DNA of 64,000 bases from Neobacillus sp. PS3-12 (GTDB taxonomy: Bacteria; Bacillota; Bacilli; Bacillales; Cytobacillaceae): the NCBI RefSeq assembly GCF_030915385.1, contig NZ_CP133268.1:4252001-4316000 (forward strand). The letters are read 5' to 3'. Below the pieces are notes generated by a model. The model searched no databases, had not been told where the DNA came from, and saw only the letters and a program-made list of their open reading frames with translations. The translations under genes and the position numbers were made by a program. Shown in pieces: positions 41,701-49,680 of this stretch (its first letter is position 1; each line of letters starts with the position of its first letter).

Positions 41701-43016
41701 TGAGCATAGCGAATTTGCTAGAGCGGCTTCCTGAAATTGATACTTTTAAACGATTTGGCCGCGTAAAGCGAGTTGTGGGTTTGATGATCGAATCACAGGG
41801 GCCTGAAAGCTCAATTGGCGACGTTTGCTTTATCCACGTGGGGACAACAAAAAAACGCAAAATACAAGCTGAAGTTGTTGGTTTTAAGAATGAGGACGTA
41901 ATCTTAATGCCCTATACATCAATACAGGATATTTCCCCTGGAAGTTTAGTAGAGGCAACAATGAAGCCTCTTGAAATCAAGGTAGGATCTGGTTTGATCG
42001 GTAATGTCGTTGATTCACTTGGTCAGCCCTTAGATGGCACGCTATTACCGAAGGGATTAACAAGTGTTCCAACAGACCAAACTCCGCCCAATCCGATGCA
42101 GCGTCCGCCAATAAGAGAATCTATTGAAGTCGGTGTTCGCGTTATTGATAGCATGCTTACAGTTGGGAACGGTCAGCGGGTAGGTATTTTTGCAGGAAGT
42201 GGCGTTGGAAAAAGTACACTGCTTGGGATGATTGCCCGAAATACCACGGCAGATTTAAACGTGATTGCCTTAATTGGCGAACGGGGCCGAGAAGTACGCG
42301 AGTTTATTGACCGCGATCTTGGCGAAGAGGGGTTAAAACGATCGATTGTTGTTGTCGCTACATCCGATCAGCCGGCGTTAATGAGGATAAAAGGTGCATT
42401 TACGGCAACAGCGATAGCCGAATATTTTCGGGATAAAGGGCTAAACGTCATGATGATGATGGATTCCGTTACACGTGTTGCGATGGCACAGCGTGAGGTT
42501 GGGCTTGCTGTCGGTGAACCGCCAACAACCAAAGGATATACTCCATCTGTTTTTGCGATTCTGCCAAAATTGCTTGAGCGAACTGGAACAAATAAGCATG
42601 GTTCGATTACCGCTTTTTATACGGTTTTGGTGGATGGTGATGATATGAATGAACCGATTGCAGATACAGTTAGGGGCATACTTGACGGCCATTTTATCTT
42701 ATCTCGCGAACTGGCAAATAAAGGACAATATCCGGCGATCGACGTCTTAAACAGCATTAGTCGGGTCATGAATAATATTGTTACAAAGGATCATGTCAGG
42801 TCCGCTGAAAGATTGAGAGATTTGCTTAGCACCTATATAACTTCAGAGGATCTGATTAACATTGGTGCCTATAAAAAAGGTTCTTCCAAGGAAATTGATG
42901 AAGCGATTCAAATGTACCCGCAAATTATTTCGTTTTTAAAGCAAGGTACAGAGGAAAAGGTTTCAATGGAGGAAGGGGTCAATCGTTTATTTCAGTTAAT
43001 AGGAAAAGGTGTGTAG
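41700..43016 (+). CDS. fliI: flagellum-specific ATPase FliI
   Basis: FliI is the F1-like ATPase of the type III flagellar exporter. The 438-aa protein has Walker A GIFAGSGVGKSTL (about 161-173), GERGREVREFI, Walker B LNVMMMMDSVTR and GEPPTTKGYTPSVF. Length and motifs match the family. It overlaps the fliH stop by one base. Confidence 0.97.
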   Translation: MSIANLLERLPEIDTFKRFGRVKRVVGLMIESQGPESSIGDVCFIHVGTTKKRKIQAEVVGFKNEDVILMPYTSIQDISPGSLVEATMKPLEIKVGSGLIGNVVDSLGQPLDGTLLPKGLTSVPTDQTPPNPMQRPPIRESIEVGVRVIDSMLTVGNGQRVGIFAGSGVGKSTLLGMIARNTTADLNVIALIGERGREVREFIDRDLGEEGLKRSIVVVATSDQPALMRIKGAFTATAIAEYFRDKGLNVMMMMDSVTRVAMAQREVGLAVGEPPTTKGYTPSVFAILPKLLERTGTNKHGSITAFYTVLVDGDDMNEPIADTVRGILDGHFILSRELANKGQYPAIDVLNSISRVMNNIVTKDHVRSAERLRDLLSTYITSEDLINIGAYKKGSSKEIDEAIQMYPQIISFLKQGTEEKVSMEEGVNRLFQLIGKGV

Positions 43017-43019
43017 ACT

Positions 43020-43463
43020 GTGGCTTATCAATATAAATTTGACAAGATCCTTCATGTTAAAGAAAAAGAAAAAGGCGATTGCTTAGCAGCATATCAAACT
43101 TCAGTTCAAAAGTTTGAAGAGGCTGCAGAGACGCTGTACGAATTTTTAAAGAAAAAAGAGGATTTAGAATCCTACCAATCCTCTAAGCTCTCAAGCGGCT
43201 TAGCTGTACAGGAAATCCGTCATCATCAACAATTTATCTCAAATTTACAAAACAGTATTGAATATTATCAAAAAATGGTGATAAATGCTCGGAATCGGAT
43301 GAATCATTATCAGGAAAAGCTGATTGAAAGCAACGTCGAAGTGCAGAAATACGTAAAAATGAAGGAAAAAGATTTTTTACACTATTTAAACGGAATAAAG
43401 TTTCAAGAGGCTAAACAAATGGATGATGTCTCGATTCAAGTATTTATGAATCGGGGGATTTGA
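43020..43463 (+). CDS. fliJ: flagellar export protein FliJ
   Basis: FliJ is the coiled-coil stalk that links FliI to FlhA. The 147-aa protein is almost entirely helical with heptad-like spacing, begins MAYQYKFDKILHVKEKEK at GTG 43020, three bases after fliI. Length matches the family. Confidence 0.9.
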   Translation: MAYQYKFDKILHVKEKEKGDCLAAYQTSVQKFEEAAETLYEFLKKKEDLESYQSSKLSSGLAVQEIRHHQQFISNLQNSIEYYQKMVINARNRMNHYQEKLIESNVEVQKYVKMKEKDFLHYLNGIKFQEAKQMDDVSIQVFMNRGI

Positions 43464-43465
43464 TT

Positions 43466-44092
43466 GTGGCGAAGAAAATAGAAAAAGAGATAGAAATCAT
43501 GGAAGAAACGAAAGTTAAACCCTTTCAGAAATTTTTATTGCTAGTGCTAATTCCACTCTTAATCGTTATAACCCTAGGATTAATCATTGCTACAGCAACA
43601 GGTGTAAATGTTTTTGAAAAAGCAAAATCATATACTGCGAAAATTCCAATTGTAGGCAGTTTAGCTCAAAAGGAAAATGCAGCCGGCATTAAAAATATTG
43701 AGAAGAATGTAAATGACCTTCAAAATCAGCTTAACGATCGGAATGCGGAAATTACCCAGCTTCAAGAAAAGCTTGATAGCAAAGACACTGAATTGCAAAA
43801 GGCAAAATTGGATAACAGTCAGCTTCAGCAGGACATGAAAGACCTCAATGCTGCCCAAAAAGAAAGCAAACGGGCCTTAAAGGATATCGTAAGTACATAT
43901 GAAACGATGTCTCCTAAAAAATCCGCACCCATTATTGCAAAAATGACAGATACAGAAGCGTTAAAAATATTGTCAAGCGTTAAACCAGAGGCGCTTGCCG
44001 CAATTATGGAAAATATGGATTCAACCCAAGCTGCAAGATTTACAGAGTTAATGACAAATACAGATGCCAGCAGCCAACCTAGTAAACCTTAA
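43466..44092 (+). CDS. ylxF: MotE-like flagellar protein YlxF
   Basis: A protein in the ylxF position between fliJ and fliK. From GTG 43466 (GGGGG at 43453-43457) it has 208 aa: a cytoplasmic N-terminus, one membrane segment (about 24-46), a coiled coil (about 75-135) and a C-terminal MgtE-N-like domain (MSPKKSAPIIAKMTDTEALKIL). MotE proteins of this architecture chaperone MotC or support rod/hook assembly in other bacteria; the role in Bacillus is not settled. Confidence 0.82.
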   Translation: MAKKIEKEIEIMEETKVKPFQKFLLLVLIPLLIVITLGLIIATATGVNVFEKAKSYTAKIPIVGSLAQKENAAGIKNIEKNVNDLQNQLNDRNAEITQLQEKLDSKDTELQKAKLDNSQLQQDMKDLNAAQKESKRALKDIVSTYETMSPKKSAPIIAKMTDTEALKILSSVKPEALAAIMENMDSTQAARFTELMTNTDASSQPSKP

Positions 44093-44121
44093 AATCTTTT
44101 TCCTTGAAAGGAGGTGAACGG

Positions 44122-45435
44122 ATGGAGATACAGGGACTAGGAAACAACTATTTTTCACTATCCCAAGAAAAAACAGTCCAAAGTAATGAACTTGGCTTCC
44201 AACAAATTCTAAACAAAGTGGTCAATAAAAATGATACAAAACAAACCAGCTATTCAAACGAAGACAACAAGGACATTAAAGATGCCAAAGCAGTTCTTTC
44301 ATTTTTGAAAAAGTCTGACATCAAAGAAATAACGGATGGACAGCAAGAGGTTGATAATCAATTAGCAAATTCACCAGCTGACCGATTAAATATTGTCAAA
44401 AAACTTCTTGGAATCAGCGATCAAAAATGGTCAGAAATCGTGGCAGAATTAGAGGAAAAGACAAAACAAAATTTTAAGGGCGATGATCCAACAGAGATCA
44501 TGATCGAAGGTTTAACGTTTTTAACGATGAATCCTCCAACCGAAGATTTAAAAATTTTAAAGATGAATCCTACAATCGAAGGCCTTACAGATAACACAAT
44601 TCTGTTTTTAAAAGCTGCAAAAGTTTATAGTTTGCTCTCAAATCAAGATGGTTCAGTAAAGCAACTTTTAACAGGTTTACTAGAATCTGTACAAAACCAA
44701 ATCAAGGGTGCAGTTCAAAATGATCAAACACAATCAAGAAATGCCTATCTTCAAAATGATCAAACACAATCAAGAAATGCCTATCTTCAAAATGATCAAA
44801 CACAATCAAGAAATGCCTATCTTCAAAATACATTTTCGCAGCTAGTTAGCGAGATAAACGAGCAAACAACAGAAACTAGCCAGTCAGATCGACTAAAATC
44901 AGCAAATCGATTAACAGATTGGAATGCAAACAATCCATTCTTGCAGCAAATGTCTAAGCCAGAGCAGCTGACGATGATGGTGGACGGAACGGCTAAATCA
45001 GTATCAGTAAATGACTTAATACAGCAATTTGAATCCATACTGTCCAAAAGCCAATTTTCAAAAATGGGCGGCATGCAAAAACTGTTTATTAAATTGAATC
45101 CAGAGCATTTAGGTTCGATCAGCATTGAATTAATTCAAAAAGGTCAAGGAATCACTGCAAGGATTCTTACCACGACAGAAGCAGCAAAAGAAGCACTCGA
45201 ATCACATTTACATAACTTAAAACATGCATTTGAAGCCCAAAGCATTAAGGTGGAAAACGTTGAAATCGGACAGCAGTCGTCACAAGGGCAAACGGATGAC
45301 TTCTTAAACCGAGGTCAAAGTGACCAACATCAGGATGTTCCACAAGATAAGGAATCAGAGACGGATGATCAAGAGGATTCTTCAAGCAGTTTTATTCTCT
45401 CTTTAGAGGAAGCGATACTTAACCAGGAAGTATAG
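44122..45435 (+). CDS. fliK: flagellar hook-length control protein FliK
   Basis: FliK measures hook length and triggers the FlhB specificity switch. From ATG 44122 (SD AAAGGAGGTG) it is 437 aa. The N-terminal region is low-complexity and Gln/Asn-rich; residues about 199-236 are three tandem copies of the 12-mer QNDQTQSRNAYL. The C-terminal Flg_hook domain (about 280-385) reads LFIKLNPEHLGSISIELIQKG, followed by an acidic Gln/Asp/Ser tail. Its partner FlhB is encoded 8 kb downstream. Confidence 0.93.
   Translation: MEIQGLGNNYFSLSQEKTVQSNELGFQQILNKVVNKNDTKQTSYSNEDNKDIKDAKAVLSFLKKSDIKEITDGQQEVDNQLANSPADRLNIVKKLLGISDQKWSEIVAELEEKTKQNFKGDDPTEIMIEGLTFLTMNPPTEDLKILKMNPTIEGLTDNTILFLKAAKVYSLLSNQDGSVKQLLTGLLESVQNQIKGAVQNDQTQSRNAYLQNDQTQSRNAYLQNDQTQSRNAYLQNTFSQLVSEINEQTTETSQSDRLKSANRLTDWNANNPFLQQMSKPEQLTMMVDGTAKSVSVNDLIQQFESILSKSQFSKMGGMQKLFIKLNPEHLGSISIELIQKGQGITARILTTTEAAKEALESHLHNLKHAFEAQSIKVENVEIGQQSSQGQTDDFLNRGQSDQHQDVPQDKESETDDQEDSSSSFILSLEEAILNQEV
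44716..44829 (+). repeat. 3 x 36-bp tandem repeat inside fliK
   Basis: Perfect copies at 44716-44751, 44752-44787 and 44788-44823, then a partial CAAAAT. Each unit starts CAAAATGATCAAACA and encodes QNDQTQSRNAYL. All three copies are identical at the nucleotide level, including silent positions, which indicates recent duplication. Confidence 0.97.
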
Positions 45436-45444
45436 GTGTGAAAG

Positions 45445-45870
45445 ATGACAAACTCAATTGATTCTACTTATTTACTAAGTAATTATCAAAACCAGACCAA
45501 ATCGTCAGGAAGCAGTTCACTTGGTAAGGACGACTTCTTAAAGATTTTAATGACCCAATTGCAAAACCAGGATCCGCTGAATCCGATGCAGGATCAAGAT
45601 TTTATATCTCAAATGGCAACCTTTTCTTCATTGGAACAAATGACAAATTTAAACAGTTCAATGGATAACTTTGTCAAATCTGCGGAACAGAATCAGTTTA
45701 TGCAAGCATCTTCAATGATCGGTAAAACCGTAACATATTTGGATGATCAGGATAACCAAATGACAGCGGTTGTTAAATCGGTTTTGTTTAAAGATGGCAG
45801 TACAAATTTTCAGCTAAACGATGACAATCAAACAAGCGTTACATCTGGGCAAATAACAAAAATTGAATAA
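45445..45870 (+). CDS. flgD: flagellar hook capping protein FlgD
   Basis: FlgD is the scaffold at the hook tip needed for hook subunit addition. The 141-aa protein has the N-terminal FlgD domain LGKDDFLKILMTQLQNQDPLNPMQDQDFISQMATFSSLEQM (about 27-66) and a short C-terminal part, as in Bacillus FlgD, shorter than in E. coli. GTGTGAAAG precedes the ATG. Confidence 0.94.
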   Translation: MTNSIDSTYLLSNYQNQTKSSGSSSLGKDDFLKILMTQLQNQDPLNPMQDQDFISQMATFSSLEQMTNLNSSMDNFVKSAEQNQFMQASSMIGKTVTYLDDQDNQMTAVVKSVLFKDGSTNFQLNDDNQTSVTSGQITKIE

Positions 45871-45888
45871 TGATGTGGAAGTGATGGA

Positions 45889-46275
45889 ATGGATTATAGC
45901 CAATTTCGTCCAGTCGGTACAGGATTTGTCCCATCCGATCCTTACAAACAGCAGAAAGGAAACCAGATTCATAAGGAATCTTTTTCTGTACAATTACAAG
46001 CGGCAATCCAATCAACATCAAAATTAGTGGTATCTAAGCACGCACAAGTGCGATTAAAGCAAAGAAATATCCAAATTTCAAATGAAGATTGGAAAAAAAT
46101 CGAAGAAAAGGTTTCTGAAGCAGGGAAGCTTGGAGTAACAAACTCTTTGGTTCTTTTACCTGATGCTGCATTGATTATTAGTGCGAAAAATAAAACTGTC
46201 ATTACGGCTTTAAACAGGGAGGAAGCAACTTCCCAAATATTCACCAATATTAATGGAACGATTGTTTTAGAATAG
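45889..46275 (+). CDS. flagellar operon protein (TIGR02530-like)
   Basis: A 128-aa protein between flgD and flgE. It contains SKHAQVRLKQRNIQIS and VLLPDAALIISAKNKTVITAL, like the 'flagellar operon protein' family found at this place in many Firmicutes; function unknown. It has no signal peptide or TM segment. SD GGAAGTGATGG is weak. Confidence 0.8.
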   Translation: MDYSQFRPVGTGFVPSDPYKQQKGNQIHKESFSVQLQAAIQSTSKLVVSKHAQVRLKQRNIQISNEDWKKIEEKVSEAGKLGVTNSLVLLPDAALIISAKNKTVITALNREEATSQIFTNINGTIVLE

Positions 46276-46305
46276 ACCAGTGGCTGGACCAAGTTATGGA
46301 GGCCA

Positions 46306-46333
46306 TTAGCTGCGGAGTGACGGAAGCAGCTAA
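46306..46333 (+). other. hairpin upstream of flgE
   Basis: TTAGCTGC (46306-46313) and GCAGCTAA (46326-46333) with a 12-nt loop, 10 nt before the flgE SD GAAGGGAG. Confidence 0.5.
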
Positions 46334-46352
46334 ATAGAAGGGAGAAAATTAC

Positions 46353-47951
46353 ATGCTTCGTTCGATGTATTCGGGTATAAGCGGTATGAAAAATTTCCAA
46401 ACCAAATTAGATGTGATCGGAAACAATATTGCGAATGTCAATACCTTTGGTTATAAAAAGGGCCGCGTTACGTTTAAAGATACAATGAGCCAGATGATTG
46501 CTGGTCCAAGTGCGGCCCAAAATGGCCGCGGGGGAAAAAATGGATTGCAGGTTGGTTTAGGTTCTGCGCTTAGCTCGATTGATACGATTGATACTCAGGC
46601 AAGTCTGGAAACGACCGGACGTGCGTTAGATCTCGCTGTATCAGGTGATGGATATTTTATCGTAAAGCAAGGGGATCAGCAGTATTATACCCGTGCCGGG
46701 AATTTCTATTTAGATAATAATGGAACATTGGTGAATTCCGACGGTTTAAAAGTCCAAGCCTATCCCATTGAAAATGGAAATATATCCAATAGTTACCGTG
46801 ATATCAATATTAATGTCAATGGTGTCTTACCGCCAGTTATCACTGGAAAGATTCAGTTTACGGGTAATTTAGCAGCAGATGCAAATGACGGCACAGTCTA
46901 TTCGCAACAAATAAAAACAATTGATGAAAATGGAGATCCTCAAAATTCTACTATTTATTTTAAAAAACTTAGTTCGAATAATTGGGGAGTCTTTATCAAT
47001 AACCCGCCGCAAACATCAAAGGTTGTAACGACTAGGGATCCAAGCACAAACATTTCGGATGATGTTTCCGTTACCAACCCGAATAAATACACTGGAACAT
47101 CGAATCAGAATTGGACAATTATGTATGATGGCACGCAGTCCAGTCCAAACTCTCAATTTAAAATTGATACCACTGGCAGCGGCGTTTTTCAACCCATTCC
47201 AAATGCAAATATCGTTGATAACAAATTTACTCAGGATGGTTTAGAGATAAAATTACCAGATACATCTATTTTTTCCACAGCTACTGCATCTTCACCAGTA
47301 GGTACATGGACGATTAATGTAACTGCACCGAATGCGGAAGATTATGATGTCAACTTTGATGTAAATGGGAAAGTCCTTTCCGCTTATGCAAATATTACAT
47401 CTGCAGGCTCAACGGTTCCAACAGCATTGAATGGGGTCATTGCCGACCAGCGGGTTTCCATTCCATCTGGTAAGGTCAATGACACTACTACAGCAAATTT
47501 AGATGAAAGCAAGCTGCTAGCTAACTTGGATTTTTCTAAACTGACCCAATTGAGTGATCCATCAACAGCACAGGTGATCCCAGATGGATTTGTAGAAGGT
47601 AATCTTGAAAGCTTTAGTGTTGGATCAAATGGAGAAATTAACGGGGTTTACTCAAATGGGTTGATTAAAGAACTGGGACAATTGGCATTAGCTAAATTCA
47701 GCAATCCATCCGGACTCAATCGAACAGGAGGAAACCTATTCCAGGAGACCATTAACTCTGGCACCCCTGACATTAATGTTGCTGGTAATGGCCGTGGTAC
47801 GATTGCAGCTGGGTCACTTGAAATGTCCAATGTAGATTTGTCAGAGGAATTTACGGATATGATAACGGCACAACGTGGCTTCCAAGCTAATACAAAAATT
47901 ATTACTACCTCCGACGAGATTTTACAGGAATTACTCAACTTAAAAAGATAG
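46353..47951 (+). CDS. flgE: flagellar hook protein FlgE
   Basis: The hook subunit. The 532-aa protein begins LRSMYSGISGMKNFQTKLDVIGNNIANVNTFGYKK (rod/hook N-helix), has SGDGYFIVKQGDQQYYTRAGNF (about 91-112) and ends with LSEEFTDMITAQRGFQANTKIIT. The central part (about 150-430) is Asn/Ser/Thr-rich with beta-like sequence and forms the variable outer domains. It is about twice the length of the B. subtilis hook protein (264 aa), so extra surface domains are present. Hairpins flank the gene on both sides. Confidence 0.95.
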   Translation: MLRSMYSGISGMKNFQTKLDVIGNNIANVNTFGYKKGRVTFKDTMSQMIAGPSAAQNGRGGKNGLQVGLGSALSSIDTIDTQASLETTGRALDLAVSGDGYFIVKQGDQQYYTRAGNFYLDNNGTLVNSDGLKVQAYPIENGNISNSYRDININVNGVLPPVITGKIQFTGNLAADANDGTVYSQQIKTIDENGDPQNSTIYFKKLSSNNWGVFINNPPQTSKVVTTRDPSTNISDDVSVTNPNKYTGTSNQNWTIMYDGTQSSPNSQFKIDTTGSGVFQPIPNANIVDNKFTQDGLEIKLPDTSIFSTATASSPVGTWTINVTAPNAEDYDVNFDVNGKVLSAYANITSAGSTVPTALNGVIADQRVSIPSGKVNDTTTANLDESKLLANLDFSKLTQLSDPSTAQVIPDGFVEGNLESFSVGSNGEINGVYSNGLIKELGQLALAKFSNPSGLNRTGGNLFQETINSGTPDINVAGNGRGTIAAGSLEMSNVDLSEEFTDMITAQRGFQANTKIITTSDEILQELLNLKR

Positions 47952-47964
47952 CTAAGGGAGGAGA

Positions 47965-47994
47965 CAGGGTCAACAGCCTAAGGAGTTGACCCTG
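47965..47994 (+). other. hairpin between flgE and swrD
   Basis: CAGGGTCAAC (47965-47974) and GTTGACCCTG (47985-47994) form a perfect 10-bp stem. The loop contains AAGGA with the last SD-like G in the stem, the only SD-like sequence before the swrD GTG, 18 nt from it. Confidence 0.6.
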
Positions 47995-48003
47995 GTATAA
48001 AAC

Positions 48004-48222
48004 GTGATAAAACTGACGCGACTTAATGGGAAATCTTTTATCCTAAATGCCATTTATATTGAAACGATTGAATCCTTTCCGGATACGACGATCATGTTAA
48101 CAAACGGCCGAAAATATGTTGTTAAGGAAACAGAAGCTGAAACGATAAAAATGGTAAATGAGTTTTATAAATTGGTTAATTTGATTGGGACGCAGCCGCT
48201 GGAGGAGGAAGACGATGAATAA
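48004..48222 (+). CDS. swrD: flagellar protein SwrD (FlbD, YlzI)
   Basis: A 72-aa FlbD/SwrD family protein starting MIKLTRLNGKSFILNAIYIE. In B. subtilis SwrD increases motor torque and is needed for swarming. It begins at GTG 48004 with no close SD: AAGGAG is 18 nt upstream within a hairpin. Its end overlaps fliL by eight bases. Confidence 0.9.
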   Translation: MIKLTRLNGKSFILNAIYIETIESFPDTTIMLTNGRKYVVKETEAETIKMVNEFYKLVNLIGTQPLEEEDDE

Positions 48223-48637
48223 TAAGCAGGTTAGAATACTGTTGATTCTTTTTGTAGTCATCCTGCTTGCGGGGGCAGGCGCCTTCTTTTATCTGCAGCA
48301 AAATAAGGCTTCTGGGAGTAATGGACCAAGTATTGATGAAGTAATTAATAACTCTGTCGATATTACCGACTTGACTACCAATCTGGCAACAAACAACTAT
48401 GTCAAGATGTCATTTAAAATTCAGACTGATAGTAAAGAAGCAAAAAATGAACTGACCAAACGGGATTTCCAGGTTAAGAATATAATGATCGAGGAGCTTT
48501 CAGATACGAAAGCGGACGATTTACAAGGAAAAGCAGGAAAAGTCAAACTTGAAGGAACACTCAAAGAAAGACTTAATAAAATTATGCAGGATGGAAAAGT
48601 TGTACAGGTTTATATAACCGCTTCTCTCCTTCAGTAA
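48215..48637 (+). CDS. fliL: flagellar basal body-associated protein FliL
   Basis: FliL is a single-pass membrane protein next to the stator. From ATG 48215 (SD GGAGGAGG at 48201-48208, inside swrD) it has 140 aa with a TM segment at about 7-27 and the periplasmic FliL domain. Co-translation with swrD is likely because the genes overlap. Confidence 0.92.
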   Translation: MNNKQVRILLILFVVILLAGAGAFFYLQQNKASGSNGPSIDEVINNSVDITDLTTNLATNNYVKMSFKIQTDSKEAKNELTKRDFQVKNIMIEELSDTKADDLQGKAGKVKLEGTLKERLNKIMQDGKVVQVYITASLLQ

Positions 48638-48678
48638 TAACGTAAATGAATAAATTTTGATTGATGATGGAGGTGGGG

Positions 48679-49680
48679 ATGTTGGCTGGAGAAGTATTAT
48701 CACAAAGTGAAATTGATGCCCTGCTGTCTGCCCTATCAACAGGTGAGATGGATGCGGATGAGTTAAAAAAGGAACATAACGAAAAAAAAGTAAGAGTTTA
48801 TGATTTTAAAAGGGCACTTCGCTTTTCAAAAGATCAGATTAGAAGTCTAACAAGAATTCATGAGAATTTTGCGAGGATGTTAACTACCTTTTTTTCAGCT
48901 CAGCTTCGAACATATGTACAAATTACGGTTGCATCTGCGGATCAAATTCCATATGAAGAATTTATTCGTTCAATCCCTAACATGACGATTCTAAATGTAT
49001 TTGAAGTACCTCCCTTGGATGGAAGAATCATCATGGAGGTCAACCCAAACATTGCCTATACGATGTTAGACCGCCTGCTTGGGGGCAGGGGAAATAGCGT
49101 AAATAAAATTCAAAATTTAACTGAAATTGAAACAAAGATCATGTCCAATACGTTTGAAAAGGCAATAGAAAACTTACGTGAGGCGTGGCTAGACTTGGAA
49201 GAAATTGACCCAATACTGTCAGCGTTTGAAGTAAATCCACAGTTTTTGCAAATGGTTTCTCCAAATGAAACGGTAGTTGTTATCTCTTTAAATACAATCA
49301 TTGGGGACACAAGTGGAATGATTAATATTTGCATTCCACATGTAGTTCTTGAACCAATCATGCCAAAGCTTTCTATCCACTATTGGATCCAATCTGAACA
49401 AAAGGAAAGACAGCCCAAAGAGATGGCAGTTATTGAAAAAAATATCCAAAAAGCGGACCTTCCAGTATCGGTTGAATTAGGTATTTCTGACATTTCGATT
49501 CAGGAATTTTTGACACTTGATATAGGTGATGTGATTGAGCTAAATCAAGCTATTCAACAACCACTAATCATGAAAGTTAGCGGCATTCCAAAGTTTCTTG
49601 GCCAGCCAGGAAAGGTCAACAAAAAACTAGCCATCCAGGTATTAAATACTTTGAAGGAGGGAGAAGAAGAAGATGAGTGA
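48679..49680 (+). CDS. fliM: flagellar motor switch protein FliM
   Basis: FliM is the C-ring protein that binds phospho-CheY. The 333-aa protein starts MLAGEVLSQSEIDALLSAL, whose SQSEIDALL is the CheY-binding peptide; the middle domain has GGRG (about 135-138) and the C-terminal SpoA/FliN-like domain. ATG 48679 and TTG 48682 are both possible relative to GGAGGTGGGG. Its end overlaps fliY. Confidence 0.95.
   Translation: MLAGEVLSQSEIDALLSALSTGEMDADELKKEHNEKKVRVYDFKRALRFSKDQIRSLTRIHENFARMLTTFFSAQLRTYVQITVASADQIPYEEFIRSIPNMTILNVFEVPPLDGRIIMEVNPNIAYTMLDRLLGGRGNSVNKIQNLTEIETKIMSNTFEKAIENLREAWLDLEEIDPILSAFEVNPQFLQMVSPNETVVVISLNTIIGDTSGMINICIPHVVLEPIMPKLSIHYWIQSEQKERQPKEMAVIEKNIQKADLPVSVELGISDISIQEFLTLDIGDVIELNQAIQQPLIMKVSGIPKFLGQPGKVNKKLAIQVLNTLKEGEEEDE

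Noticed and set aside
44716..44823. The three 36-bp units as a CRISPR array
   Set aside because: Units are contiguous with no spacers and encode an in-frame peptide repeat within fliK; there are no cas genes.
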